A stretch of DNA of 60,621 bases, taken from positions 1 through 60,621 of the forward strand of contig JANYJZ010000029.1 in the NCBI GenBank assembly GCA_025358305.1. Direction: 5' to 3'. Source of the stretch: Ignavibacteriota bacterium. Its GTDB lineage: Bacteria > Bacteroidota > Ignavibacteria > UBA10030 > SZUA-254. The position numbers and the translations under genes are program-made. Shown here piece by piece: positions 27,434-36,136 of the stretch (within the stretch, counting starts at the first letter, position 1; every line of letters begins with the position of its first letter). The notes under the pieces are model-generated. The model was not told the origin of the DNA. It was given only the letters and a program-made list of their open reading frames with translations, and searched no databases.

Positions 27434-28021
27434 GTGCGCCCACGTACCGCCTTCGACGGCACATCGATCCGATCGGTTCTACCCTGCGCCGGGACACTTG
27501 TCCTGGCGCTCGTCCTTTCGGCCTGTTCCGCCGCTTCTCCGCGGTTCACAAGCCGGAACACCGGAGAGCGTTCCGATACGTCCGCCGCGCCTCTGGCGAA
27601 AGTTGACGCCCCGGCGCGGGCCGAGAGCGGCCGGGAGACCAATCCGCGGATCGACCGGCATGCGATGCTCACGGTCATCATGTCCAAGATGGGCATCCCA
27701 TACGACTACAGCGGCGCCGACAGCCTCGGGATGGACTGTTCCGGGCTCGTGCAGTCGGTCTATCAGGAGGCCGTCGGCATCGCGCTTCCGCGCTCCAGCG
27801 CGGAGCAGTTCGCCGAAGGAATGCCGATCCGCCGGGATGACCTCGAGTTCGGCGATCTCGTCTTCTTCAATACGACGGGGAAGTCCCCCTCCCATGAAGG
27901 CGTCTATGTGGGTGACGGACTCTTCGCGCATGCAAGCGTTTCCAACGGCGTGACAGTGTCGTTTCTCGACCAGGAGTACTACCGCCAGCGTTACGTCGGC
28001 GCCCGCCGGATCGTACCGTAA
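27434..28021 (+). CDS. NlpC/P60 family peptidoglycan endopeptidase, lipoprotein
   Basis: Protein of 195 residues from a GTG, 7 nt after the sigma factor gene. The N-terminal hydrophobic stretch ends in a lipobox-like LVLSAC, so membrane anchoring is likely. After a disordered linker (about 35-75) comes an NlpC/P60 domain with the catalytic Cys in MDCSGLVQ, the conserved PRSSAEQF and GDLVFFNT, and the catalytic His in LFAHASVS. The family cleaves peptide stems in the cell wall. Co-transcription with the sigma factor is inferred from spacing. Confidence 0.9.
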   Translation: MRPRTAFDGTSIRSVLPCAGTLVLALVLSACSAASPRFTSRNTGERSDTSAAPLAKVDAPARAESGRETNPRIDRHAMLTVIMSKMGIPYDYSGADSLGMDCSGLVQSVYQEAVGIALPRSSAEQFAEGMPIRRDDLEFGDLVFFNTTGKSPSHEGVYVGDGLFAHASVSNGVTVSFLDQEYYRQRYVGARRIVP

Positions 28022-28026
28022 CGGTC

Positions 28027-28055
28027 TTGTTTTTCTCTCACGCTCTGCCTATATT
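28027..28055 (+). promoter_or_regulatory. Promoter of the def-fmt operon
   Basis: TTGTTT (28027-28032), 17-bp spacer, TATATT (28050-28055), extended to TATATTTG. The predicted start is near 28062, about 20 nt before the def ATG. Confidence 0.7.
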
Positions 28056-28082
28056 TGACTGAATTCACTATTGGATGTCCCC

Positions 28083-28640
28083 ATGTCCGTACTCCCCATT
28101 TTTACATACGGCGCCCCTGTTTTGCGCAGGAAGGCCGCCCCCCTCAAGTCGGTGACCGGCGGAACCGTCAAATTCATCATGGACATGTTCCAGACGATGC
28201 ACAATGCCCAGGGGATCGGGCTTGCCGCGACCCAGGTGGGGAGCCTCGACCGGATCGTCGTCATCGACATCTCCGACATCGAAGAGTACAAGGACATGCG
28301 TCCCATGACGCTCATCAATCCCGAGGTCATTCGCGCCGAAGGCGCGTGGACGATGGAGGAAGGCTGCCTGAGCCTTCCGGAGGTCCGCGACGACGTCGAA
28401 CGGGCGGAATCGATCACCGTGCGGTACAAGGATGCCGGGTTCAAGACGCTCGAGATCGACGCTTCGGGGATCCTGGGGAGGGTCCTCCTTCATGAGATCG
28501 ACCATCTCAACGGCGTGCTGTTCCTCGACCATCTCACGGACGCGCGGAAGAAGGCCCATAAGGACGTCCTGAAGCAGATCCAGCGCGGCGAGATCGAGGT
28601 CCCGTATCCCGTTGTCACTGCGGTGGACATTGCCGTCTGA
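28083..28640 (+). CDS. def: Peptide deformylase
   Basis: Removes the formyl group from nascent proteins; Fe2+/Zn2+ enzyme, 185 residues from the ATG at 28083 (a TTG at 28071 is possible but less likely). All three motifs are present: GIGLAATQVG (motif 1), EEGCLSLPEV with the metal Cys (motif 2) and LLHEIDHLNGVLF with the HExxH (motif 3). It sits directly before fmt, the functionally opposite enzyme, as in many bacteria. Confidence 0.96.
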   Translation: MSVLPIFTYGAPVLRRKAAPLKSVTGGTVKFIMDMFQTMHNAQGIGLAATQVGSLDRIVVIDISDIEEYKDMRPMTLINPEVIRAEGAWTMEEGCLSLPEVRDDVERAESITVRYKDAGFKTLEIDASGILGRVLLHEIDHLNGVLFLDHLTDARKKAHKDVLKQIQRGEIEVPYPVVTAVDIAV

Positions 28641-28665
28641 GTCCAGAACGCCCGACGAGAGACCG

Positions 28666-29589
28666 ATGCGCATCGTGTTCATGGGGACGCCGGAGTTCGC
28701 CCGGCCGAGCCTCGAGATCCTGCTGGCGAACGGATACGACATCGCCGCCGTCGTGACGGTGCCCGACAAGCCTGCCGGACGCGGGCAGCAGATGTCCGCC
28801 TCGGCCATCAAGCAATGCGCAGGGCGCCACGCTCTGCCGGTCCTCCAGCCGGTCCAGCTCAAGGATGCGGAGTTCGCTTCGGCGCTCCGCGCGCTCCGCG
28901 CGGACCTGTTCGTTGTGGTCGCATTCCGGATCCTCCCCGTCGAAGTGTTCACGATCCCGCGCCTCGGCGCCTTCAATCTCCATGCGTCGCTCCTTCCGAA
29001 GTACCGCGGTGCCGCGCCGATCAACTGGGCGATCATACGCGGCGAGAAGGAATCAGGCGTGACGACCTTCTTCCTGAAAGAGACGGTCGACACGGGGAAC
29101 GTCATTCTCCAGGCGCGCGTCCCGGTCGGGCCCGATATGACGGCCGGCGAGCTCCACGACACGCTTGCGGAGGTCGGGGCGGAGATCGTCCTTCACACCG
29201 TGCGGCTCATCGAGGCGGGGAAAGCGGTGCCGAAAGAGCAGGAGAGCACGTTCGTCACCCCCGCGCCGAAGATCTACAAGGAACAGTGCCGGATCGACTG
29301 GACCAGACCCGCCGTCGAAGTGCATAATTTCATCCGGGGGCTCTCTCCGCGCCCCTGCGCGTACACGGGCGACGGGAAGACGACGCTGAAGGTGTACCGT
29401 TCCGCCCTCGTCCCTGCGCCTCGCAGCGCGGCGCCCGGTGCCGTTGCCGTCGAGGACGGCCGGCTCTACTCCGGAACCGGTTCCGGCATGGTCGAACTCC
29501 TCGAGCTCCAGCAGGAGGGCAAGAAGCGTCTTTCTGTGGGCGAGTTCCTCCGAGGACATCATTTTTCACCGTCAACAATCCTTTCGTGA
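28666..29589 (+). CDS. fmt: Methionyl-tRNA formyltransferase
   Basis: Formylates initiator Met-tRNA with 10-formyl-THF; 307 residues from the ATG at 28666 (family start MRIVFMGTPEFARPSL). The catalytic core shows FNLHASLLPKYRGAAPINWAI (Asn-His), TTFFLKETVDTGN (Asp) and a C-terminal OB-fold domain (FIRGLSPRPCAYT). It lies 25 nt after def. The rhodanese gene follows after 4 nt, so all probably form one operon from the 28.05 kb promoter. Confidence 0.96.
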   Translation: MRIVFMGTPEFARPSLEILLANGYDIAAVVTVPDKPAGRGQQMSASAIKQCAGRHALPVLQPVQLKDAEFASALRALRADLFVVVAFRILPVEVFTIPRLGAFNLHASLLPKYRGAAPINWAIIRGEKESGVTTFFLKETVDTGNVILQARVPVGPDMTAGELHDTLAEVGAEIVLHTVRLIEAGKAVPKEQESTFVTPAPKIYKEQCRIDWTRPAVEVHNFIRGLSPRPCAYTGDGKTTLKVYRSALVPAPRSAAPGAVAVEDGRLYSGTGSGMVELLELQQEGKKRLSVGEFLRGHHFSPSTILS

Positions 29590-29593
29590 TCCT

Positions 29594-30247
29594 ATGAACG
29601 GTCGACATTCCGTCTTACGCGAAATAGCCGCCATCGTCGTGCTGGCGGTCGTGCTTTCGCTGTCGTACAACGCGTTCTCTGCGAAGGGGCTCCCCCTTGT
29701 GCGGATCCCACCGGTGAAGGTGGAGGTCTCGGACTCGGTGCTCTTCTCGACCGTGGAGAAGGTGTCCCGGGACACGCTCCCGACTCCCGCGTCGGCGAAG
29801 GGGAACCCCCCGGTCATTGCGCCGCTTCACGAGCGAGCCCTGCGCAATCCGGATTCCGCGGCCGCGGCCGTGGTGCACGAGAACGCTGCGAAGCGCGCCC
29901 TCCTGAAGATCATCAAGCTCGATCAGCTGAAGCGGCTCCTCGCGCAGCACCGTGGCGTCCTCCTGGACGCGCGTTCGGAGGAGGACTTCGCCAAGGGTCA
30001 CATCCGCGGAGCGAAGAACGTCTTCGCCCTCGAGGTCGAAAAATATTTTGAGCAGATCGTGGCCATCCCGCGCGACACGCTCGTCATCATCTATTGCAAC
30101 AACGCCGAGTGCCACTTGGGACGGTCCCTCGCCGAGTTCATGCAGTCGATCAACTTCTCCAATCTTGTCCTCTATGACGACGGGTGGGACGGATGGACGG
30201 CGGCGCAGATGCCCGTGGATACGACGAAGAGCGGGAAACAGCCATGA
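29594..30247 (+). CDS. Membrane-anchored rhodanese-like sulfurtransferase
   Basis: Protein of 217 residues starting at the ATG 4 nt after fmt. One N-terminal membrane helix (IAAIVVLAVVLSLSYNAF) and a ~90-residue spacer place the C-terminal rhodanese domain outside the cytoplasm. The domain has the usual LLDARSEEDFAKGHIRGAKN and the active-site Cys in IIYCNNAECHLG, followed by RSLAEFM. Its stop overlaps the start of a MauE/DoxX-like membrane protein (ATGA). The pair probably handles thiol or sulfur redox chemistry at the membrane; the substrate is not evident. Confidence 0.88.
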   Translation: MNGRHSVLREIAAIVVLAVVLSLSYNAFSAKGLPLVRIPPVKVEVSDSVLFSTVEKVSRDTLPTPASAKGNPPVIAPLHERALRNPDSAAAAVVHENAAKRALLKIIKLDQLKRLLAQHRGVLLDARSEEDFAKGHIRGAKNVFALEVEKYFEQIVAIPRDTLVIIYCNNAECHLGRSLAEFMQSINFSNLVLYDDGWDGWTAAQMPVDTTKSGKQP

Positions 30248-30708
30248 AGGCCCTCCTGTCGCATAGAGTCCTCCTCCTCTTTTCCCGGACGGTGCTCGGG
30301 ATCGTGTTCGTTCTGGCGGGGATGGACAAGATCGCCTTTCCGGACGCCTTTGCCGCCTCGGTCGAGGCGTACAAGCTCGTGCCGTACGGCGCGGTGAACA
30401 TCGTCGCTCTGATCCTTCCCTGGCTCGAACTCATTTGCGGCATCTTTCTCCTCGGCGGAGAGTATCTCCGCGGGAGCAGCGCGGTCCTCTCGTCGCTGCT
30501 CGTGGTCTTTGTCTTCGGCATCATGTCGGCGATGATGCGCGGATTGAAGATCGATTGCGGCTGCTTCGGCAAGGAGCACGCAACGCCCGTGAGCTGGATG
30601 AAGGTCGTCGAGGACACGGGGTTGTTCCTTCTCGGCATCCACATCCTCCTCTTCTCCGGGCGGAAGGAGAGGGCCGCCTCCTCGGCTCCGGTCGCCGAAA
30701 GCGTCTGA
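30244..30708 (+). CDS. MauE/DoxX-family membrane protein
   Basis: Integral membrane protein of 154 residues with four predicted helices; ATG at 30244 overlaps the rhodanese stop. Characteristic features are GIVFVLAGMDKIAFP in helix 1, the Pro-Trp-Leu-Glu segment of helix 2, and the CxC-containing loop LKIDCGCFGKE, a MauE-family hallmark. The relatives MauE, DoxD and DoxX act in disulfide or thiosulfate redox processes. The coupled rhodanese suggests a two-protein thiol relay. Confidence 0.87.
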   Translation: MKALLSHRVLLLFSRTVLGIVFVLAGMDKIAFPDAFAASVEAYKLVPYGAVNIVALILPWLELICGIFLLGGEYLRGSSAVLSSLLVVFVFGIMSAMMRGLKIDCGCFGKEHATPVSWMKVVEDTGLFLLGIHILLFSGRKERAASSAPVAESV

Positions 30709-30761
30709 TGGGCCTCTCACACCGCCGATCAGCGTGAATGGGGCGTTCCCTGCACGGAGCG

Positions 30762-30790
30762 TTGCTTCCCTTGGAAATTTATCCTATATT
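30762..30790 (+). promoter_or_regulatory. Promoter of the membrane protein / parAB operon
   Basis: TTGCTT (30762-30767), 17-bp spacer, TATATT (30785-30790). The start is near 30797, leading into the four-helix membrane protein gene and then parA. Confidence 0.65.
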
Positions 30791-30840
30791 TCACGCGAAG
30801 ATTCTCTCGCTCTCCCAATGTACCATACGCTGAGGCGCAC

Positions 30841-31302
30841 TTGACGTTCGTTCTCTGGGTCTGCCGCAGCATGCACATCTTCGGGGTCACTGTCTGGCTC
30901 GGCGGGCTGATGTTCCAGAGCGCTGTCGCGCTTCCCGTAACGCAGTTCGAAGGCGCCGAGGCCCAGATGGCGATGCGCAAAATCAGCCGCCGGTTCGTCG
31001 ATTTCATCTGGATGAGCGTCTGGACGATCTGCATCACCGGCGTCCTCATGATGCTCCTGAGCCCGAGATTCGTGTGGTTCCAGTACCCCGACCAATGGTC
31101 GGTTCTGCTGGGCGTCAAGCAGGTCATCTTCGTCCTCATGATGCTCTACGCGTTCGGCCACGCGCGGATGCTGCGCTTGATGGAGACGGGGTCGGGCGAG
31201 GCGGGGGAATTGTTCCGCCACCGCGCCAATCAGTTCCGGAAGATCAGCATCGCGCTCGGCATACTCGCCGTGCTTCTCGGTGCGGCAATGAACCTCTCAT
31301 GA
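30841..31302 (+). CDS. Four-helix membrane protein, CopD-like
   Basis: Protein of 153 residues with four predicted membrane helices. The start is a TTG at 30841 behind GAGG; an ATG 11 codons on (MHIFGVTVWLGG) is an alternative. The HIFGVTVWLGGLMF segment, with a His at the helix start, resembles the CopD/DUF2269-type membrane family, which binds copper or haem in some members. Function is not established. The stop overlaps the parA start (ATGA), so it is translated together with the partition genes. Confidence 0.7.
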   Translation: MTFVLWVCRSMHIFGVTVWLGGLMFQSAVALPVTQFEGAEAQMAMRKISRRFVDFIWMSVWTICITGVLMMLLSPRFVWFQYPDQWSVLLGVKQVIFVLMMLYAFGHARMLRLMETGSGEAGELFRHRANQFRKISIALGILAVLLGAAMNLS

Positions 31303-32096
31303 CAAAGATCGTCACCATAACGAATCAGAAGGGTGGCGTCGGCAAGACAACGACGGCGATCAATCTCGCCGCCGGCGTCGCCGTCGCCGAGGTCTCCACG
31401 CTCCTGGTGGATCTTGATCCGCAGGCGAACTCCACGAGCGGGCTCGGTTTCGACGCCCGGGAGAAGCGCAAAAGCATCTACGACGCCCTCATCAACGACG
31501 TCGATCCGCACGAGGCTATCGTCCGGACGGAAATGCCGTACCTTTCGCTCCTCCCGTCCCACATCAACCTCGTCGGGGCCGAGGTCGAGCTCGTCGACAT
31601 GGAGGCGAGGGAGCAGATCATCAAGAATGTCCTTAAAAAGGTCCAGGGTGAGTACGAGTACATCTTTATCGACTGTCCGCCGTCCCTCGGGCTCCTTACC
31701 CTCAACGGCCTCGTGGCCGCCGATTCCGTCCTTATTCCCGTCCAGTGCGAATACTTCGCGCTCGAAGGGCTCGGTCAGCTCCTCAACACGATCACGATCG
31801 TCCAGGGCAACCTCAATCCCCGTCTGCAGATCGAAGGCGTGCTCATGACGATGTTCGACAGCAGGCTGCGGCTCTCGAACCAGATCGTCGAGGAAGTGAA
31901 GAAGCATTTCGGAAGCAAGGTCTATTCCACGATCATCACACGCAATGTCCGACTGAGCGAAGCGCCGAGTTACGGCAAGCCCGTCCTGCTCTACGAGGCG
32001 GTCTCCTCCGGCGCACGCAACTACATGGAGCTCGCCCGCGAGTTCCTTCAGCGACAGCAACCGGCCGCCGTCTCCCCGGCCACATCAGCGACCTGA
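31299..32096 (+). CDS. parA: Chromosome partitioning ATPase ParA (Soj)
   Basis: Walker-type ATPase of 265 residues that segregates origin regions with ParB. Deviant Walker A KGGVGKTTT (11-19), LLVDLDPQANST, Walker B YIFIDCPPSLG and the C-terminal IITRNVRLSEAPSYGKP are all intact. The ATG at 31299 overlaps the upstream stop. parB follows after 2 nt. Confidence 0.97.
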   Translation: MTKIVTITNQKGGVGKTTTAINLAAGVAVAEVSTLLVDLDPQANSTSGLGFDAREKRKSIYDALINDVDPHEAIVRTEMPYLSLLPSHINLVGAEVELVDMEAREQIIKNVLKKVQGEYEYIFIDCPPSLGLLTLNGLVAADSVLIPVQCEYFALEGLGQLLNTITIVQGNLNPRLQIEGVLMTMFDSRLRLSNQIVEEVKKHFGSKVYSTIITRNVRLSEAPSYGKPVLLYEAVSSGARNYMELAREFLQRQQPAAVSPATSAT

Positions 32097-32098
32097 CT

Positions 32099-33013
32099 AT
32101 GTCACGACCGAAAGGTGGGCTTGGCAAGGGATTGTCGGCGCTCATCCGCCCTCCCGAACAGATCGAGCAGCCGGCGTTCCGCGTTCAGGCGGAGGCCCCG
32201 GCCGCGATCGGCTCGATCTCCCGCATCGAGATCTCCCAGATCCGTCCCAATCCGTTCCAGCCGCGCGCGGACTTCGACCAGCAGGCCCTCGACGAGCTCA
32301 AGGAATCGATCCGCGAGAAAGGCGTCATCCAGGCGGTCACCGTCCGGAGGCGCGCTGACGGCCTTTATGAGCTCATCTCGGGCGAGCGGCGCATCCGGGC
32401 CTCCACCGAACTCGGCCTGACGACCATACCGGCCTACCTCCTCGAGGTGAAGACGGACGAGGAGATGCTCGAACTCGCCCTGATCGAGAACCTCCAGCGC
32501 GAACACCTCAACCCGATCGAGATCGCGATCTCCTATCAGCGGCTCATGGCCGACGTCGGTCTCATGCCCGAGGACGTCGCGAAGAAGGTGAGCAAGGACC
32601 GGACGACGGTGGTGAACTTCCTTCGGCTCCTGAAGCTACCCACGCCGATCCAGGACTCGCTGCGCAAGGGGCAGCTCTCGATGGGGCACGCCCGCGCGCT
32701 CGTGGGGCTTTCCGATGTGAAGGTCCAGCTCCGCCTCTTCGAGCAGATCATCAAAAAGGAGCTTAACGTCCGCCAGGTCGAACGGCTCGTTCGGGAGCAG
32801 GGGAAGAAATCAGAAAAGAAGGCGGGTGCCGCCGCGCCGCGGTCGACCGGCGACGACACGATAAAGAGCATCTCGGAGAGACTTCAGCAGGTTCTCGCCA
32901 CCCGCGTCCGGATCAACGCCCGCGAGGCGGGCAAAGGCGAGATCATCATCGAATATTACTCGCACGACGATCTCGGCCGGCTTTTCGACCTTATCTCATC
33001 CATCGAACACTGA
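32099..33013 (+). CDS. parB: Chromosome partitioning protein ParB (Spo0J)
   Basis: Centromere-binding CTPase clamp, 304 residues from the ATG at 32099 ([16 protein letters not shown], the typical ParA-activating N-terminus). The CTP-binding ParB/Srx domain shows IRPNPFQPR and [12 protein letters not shown]; then come [14 protein letters not shown], the helix-turn-helix region ([34 protein letters not shown]) and the C-terminal dimer domain. RidA follows after 7 nt. Confidence 0.97.
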   Translation: MSRPKGGLGKGLSALIRPPEQIEQPAFRVQAEAPAAIGSISRIEISQIRPNPFQPRADFDQQALDELKESIREKGVIQAVTVRRRADGLYELISGERRIRASTELGLTTIPAYLLEVKTDEEMLELALIENLQREHLNPIEIAISYQRLMADVGLMPEDVAKKVSKDRTTVVNFLRLLKLPTPIQDSLRKGQLSMGHARALVGLSDVKVQLRLFEQIIKKELNVRQVERLVREQGKKSEKKAGAAAPRSTGDDTIKSISERLQQVLATRVRINAREAGKGEIIIEYYSHDDLGRLFDLISSIEH

Positions 33014-33020
33014 GAGGACC

Positions 33021-33410
33021 ATGACAAAACTACGCGTTCTCACCACCAACGCTCCCGCGCCGATCGGCCCCTACAGCCAGGGCATTGTGGCGTCCGGGTC
33101 GTTCCTCTACACGGCGGGGCAGATCCCCCTTGACCCCAGATCCGGCCAGCTCGTCCAGGGCGATATCAAGACGCAAACCCGCCAGGCGCTCGAAAACGTT
33201 AAGGCGATACTCGTCGAAGGCGGAGCGTCCATGGCGGACGTCGTCAAGACCGTCGTGTTCCTCAAGGATATGAATGAATTTGCGGGCATGAATGAGGTCT
33301 ACGGCGAGTACTTCGGCGACACGCCTCCCGCGCGTTCGACGGTGGAGGTTGCCCGTCTTCCCCGCGACGTCAAAGTGGAGATCGAAGCGATCGCCGCCCT
33401 CGGGCGCTGA
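33021..33410 (+). CDS. ridA: RidA family enamine/imine deaminase
   Basis: Protein of 129 residues, complete. RidA hydrolyses reactive enamines and imines from amino-acid metabolism. Motifs: [44 protein letters not shown] and the active-site Arg in [13 protein letters not shown]. It sits between parB and the DUF5683 gene, an insertion into the usual parA-parB-DUF5683 order. Confidence 0.95.
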   Translation: MTKLRVLTTNAPAPIGPYSQGIVASGSFLYTAGQIPLDPRSGQLVQGDIKTQTRQALENVKAILVEGGASMADVVKTVVFLKDMNEFAGMNEVYGEYFGDTPPARSTVEVARLPRDVKVEIEAIAALGR

Positions 33411-33420
33411 GGGCCGCCCC

Positions 33421-34026
33421 ATGCGACCCCGTTCAGACCGGACGACGCTCTATGACTTGCTCGCGGGACTCGTTCTCCTTCTTGTGCTCCTGTCGTGTCC
33501 CTCTCCGGCCCGTTCCCAGACCGATTCCCTTCCCCATGTGCGCGATACGAGCCGCGCCGCAGTGCCGCCGGCGGACCTGACGAACATGCGGGGGACCGCG
33601 CTTCCCGCGCAGCCGCGCGCGAGGAAGTCGCCCTGGCTCGCGGTGGGCCTTTCCGCCGCGCTTCCGGGCGCCGGGCAGATCTATACAAAGAGCTACTGGA
33701 AAGTGCCGGTGATCTGGGGTCTCGGGGGGTATTGGGTGTACGAGTGGGTGAAGCAGAATGACAAGTACAAGGACTTCCGGTCGCAGTACAGCGCGAGTGT
33801 CACGCCGGTCACGCCCCAGGGGAGCGAGCAGCTCCTGAACTTGCGGAACTTCTACCGCGACCAGCGCGACAGCTTCTCCTGGTACATGGGCTTCCTCTAT
33901 TTTCTCAATCTCGTCGACGCGTACGTCGACGCTCAGCTCTACGACTTCGACGTCTCGCCGGAACTCACCCTCGACGGCCGGGTCTCGCCGTCGTTTCGGG
34001 CGACCGTGCGCCTTCCGCTTCGCTAG
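33421..34026 (+). CDS. DUF5683 domain protein with signal peptide
   Basis: Protein of 201 residues. ATG at 33421; the N-terminal hydrophobic segment (LLAGLVLLLVLLSCP) ending ARSQ is a signal peptide or a lipobox-like variant. The DUF5683 body begins KSPWLAVGLSAALPGAGQIY, followed by the YWKVPVIWGLGGYWVYEW helix and a second membrane segment. The family lies downstream of parAB in many Bacteroidota; its role is unknown, with a cell-envelope location likely. The stop is 15 nt from that of the convergent ABC-F gene. Confidence 0.85.
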   Translation: MRPRSDRTTLYDLLAGLVLLLVLLSCPSPARSQTDSLPHVRDTSRAAVPPADLTNMRGTALPAQPRARKSPWLAVGLSAALPGAGQIYTKSYWKVPVIWGLGGYWVYEWVKQNDKYKDFRSQYSASVTPVTPQGSEQLLNLRNFYRDQRDSFSWYMGFLYFLNLVDAYVDAQLYDFDVSPELTLDGRVSPSFRATVRLPLR

Positions 34027-34040
34027 AGATCCCGCCCCGG

Positions 34041-36002
34041 TCAGGACGCCGCGTCGCGTTCCAGCTCGTTGATCTCCTCGGTGACGCCGTTCCAGGAGGC
34101 GTACCTCGCCTGGAGCAGCTCCTGGATTTCCTTGTACTCCTGCGTGGTCTTCCTCGCGCTTTCCCCGTCCTTGTAGAAATCCGCGTCCGCCATGAGCTCT
34201 TCGATCTCGAGCTTGCGTTTTTCCGCCCGTTCGATCTCCTGTTCAAGCTTCTCGAGCCGCTGGCGCGCTGGCCGGAGCTTTTTTGAGAGCTGTTGCCGCT
34301 TCTCCGCGTCGGACCGCTTCCGTTCCTTGCCGCCGGTCTCGGGGACCTGCTTCGCTTCCACCTTGGAGGCGCGCGCCGCGCTCGCCAGCGCGGTCTGTTC
34401 GCTTTTCTTCTTCTGGATGTAGTCGCTGATGGACCCAAGGAAGGTCCGGATGCCGTTCGTGCTCACCTCAAGGACCTTGTTGACGAGCGGGTCGAGGAAC
34501 GAACGATCGTGCGACACGATGATGTAGGTTCCGTCGTATTCGAGGAGCGCCTCCTGGAGGACCATCTTGGATCGCATATCGAGATGGTTCGTCGGTTCGT
34601 CCATGACGAGGACGTTCGCCGGCTGGAGGAGCATCTTCGCCAGGGCGAGACGGCTCTTCTCGCCTCCGGAGAGGACCGAGACCTTCTTGAAGACGTCGTC
34701 GCCGTGGAAGAGGAACGAGCCCAGGATGGTGCGGAGCTTCCGGCGGATGTCTCCGACGGCGACGTCGTCGACGATCTCGAGGACCTCCTTGGACATGTCG
34801 AGCTCTTCTGCCTGGTGCTGCGCAAAGTAGGAGAGGATGACGTTGTAGCCGACGATCCGTTCGCCGCCGGTGAGCGGCTCCACGCCCGCGACGATGCGCG
34901 AGAAGGTGGACTTCCCCGCGCCGTTCACGCCGACGATGGCGATGCGGTCACCGCGCTCGATGACGTAGTCCAGTCCAGCGAAGACAGTGTGGTCGCCGTA
35001 GCGCTTCACGATGTGCTTGAGTTCCATGACCTTCACGCCGCTCGGCTGGGGCTGCGGAAAATGGAACTGGATCTGTTCCTCGTCGTCCTCGACTTCGATA
35101 CGTTCCACCTTGTCGAGCTGCTTGATCCTGCTCTGGACCTGGCGCGCTTTCGTCGCCTTGTAGCGGAACCGGTCGATGAACTTCTCCGTCTGCTCGATCT
35201 GCTTTTGCTGGTTCTTGAAGGCATTCATCTGGAGCTCGCGGCGGACTACCTTCTCCCGTTCGTAGAACGAGTAGTTTCCGGAATAGGATTCCATCTTCCC
35301 CATCCCCAGGGCGAGGGTCTTCGTCGTGAGGCTGTCGAGGAACGCGCGGTCATGGGAGACCAGGATGATGGCGCCGTTATATTGGTCGAGATACGCCTCG
35401 AGCCACTGGAGGGACTCGAGATCGAGATGGTTCGTCGGTTCGTCGAGGAGGAGCACCGACGGCTCCTTCAAGAGGAGCTTCGCCAGGGCGATGCGCATCT
35501 GCCAGCCTCCGCTGAATTCCTCGGTCTGCCGCTCGAAATCGGAGACCGAGAACCCGAGGCCCATGAGGACCCGCTCGATCTTCGACTGCATCCGAAACGC
35601 ATCGAGGTCCTCGAGCTTGTGCTGGAGCTCCCCGAAGATCTCGATGATCTCCATGTACTCGGGGAGCATCGGGTCGGTCGTCTCGAGCTGGCGGTGGACG
35701 AGGTCGAGCTCCTGCTGGACCTCCTGGATGTCCTCGAAAGCGGTCTCCACCTCTTTCGTGAGCGACTTGCCGCTGGCGATGACGCCGTCCTGGGGGAGGT
35801 AGCCGACCGTGACGTACTCCGCCTTCCCGATCGATCCGTTGTCCCCGGGCACGATCCCCGCGATGACCTTGAGAAGCGTCGACTTTCCGGCCCCGTTTGA
35901 CCCGACGAGGCCGATTCTGTCGTGCGCGCCGATCATGAACGAGAGGTCGTCGAACAGGGTTCGGCCGCCGAATTGCATGGAGATGTGTTCGAGTGCTAGC
36001 AC
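34041..36002 (-). CDS. ABC-F family ATPase
   Basis: Ribosome-associated ABC-F protein of 653 residues without membrane domains. Two ABC cassettes: Walker A GSNGAGKST (34-42) and GVNGAGKST (near 360), signatures EFSGGWQMR and VLSGGEKSRLA, Walker B LLLDEPTNHLD and LVMDEPTNHLD. An inter-domain linker (arm/P-site tip) lies near 245-320 and a C-terminal charged coiled coil (about 540-653) is of the Uup/YdiF type. Members free stalled ribosomes or give antibiotic resistance; which applies here cannot be told. The start is a GTG at 36002 with no strong ribosome-binding site. Confidence 0.92.
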   Translation of the reverse strand: MLALEHISMQFGGRTLFDDLSFMIGAHDRIGLVGSNGAGKSTLLKVIAGIVPGDNGSIGKAEYVTVGYLPQDGVIASGKSLTKEVETAFEDIQEVQQELDLVHRQLETTDPMLPEYMEIIEIFGELQHKLEDLDAFRMQSKIERVLMGLGFSVSDFERQTEEFSGGWQMRIALAKLLLKEPSVLLLDEPTNHLDLESLQWLEAYLDQYNGAIILVSHDRAFLDSLTTKTLALGMGKMESYSGNYSFYEREKVVRRELQMNAFKNQQKQIEQTEKFIDRFRYKATKARQVQSRIKQLDKVERIEVEDDEEQIQFHFPQPQPSGVKVMELKHIVKRYGDHTVFAGLDYVIERGDRIAIVGVNGAGKSTFSRIVAGVEPLTGGERIVGYNVILSYFAQHQAEELDMSKEVLEIVDDVAVGDIRRKLRTILGSFLFHGDDVFKKVSVLSGGEKSRLALAKMLLQPANVLVMDEPTNHLDMRSKMVLQEALLEYDGTYIIVSHDRSFLDPLVNKVLEVSTNGIRTFLGSISDYIQKKKSEQTALASAARASKVEAKQVPETGGKERKRSDAEKRQQLSKKLRPARQRLEKLEQEIERAEKRKLEIEELMADADFYKDGESARKTTQEYKEIQELLQARYASWNGVTEEINELERDAAS

Positions 36003-36064
36003 TGGGGTTGCATGGACGTTGATGGGAAGTCAAAATATACGAAAATCGCCGATGAAATCGTAGA

Positions 36065-36101
36065 AATAAAATGCCCCCCGCCGAACAGGGGCGGGGGGCA
36101 T
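36065..36101 (-). terminator. Intrinsic terminator of the Asp-box protein gene
   Basis: ATGCCCCCCGCC (36071-36082) and GGCGGGGGGCAT (36090-36101) form a 12-bp stem with a 7-nt loop. On the minus strand it is followed by TTTATTT. It lies 36 nt after the stop at 36137. Confidence 0.85.
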
Positions 36102-36136
36102 CTGGAGGAACGAATGCTGCGTTTTCGGCGGCAGTG

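Noticed and set aside
30786-30801. parS-like sequence upstream of parA
   Set aside because: TATTTCACGCGAAGAT shares 11 of 16 bases with the usual parS palindrome, but the outer arm is wrong and the match overlaps the -10 box. One weak hit is not enough without a genome-wide pattern.
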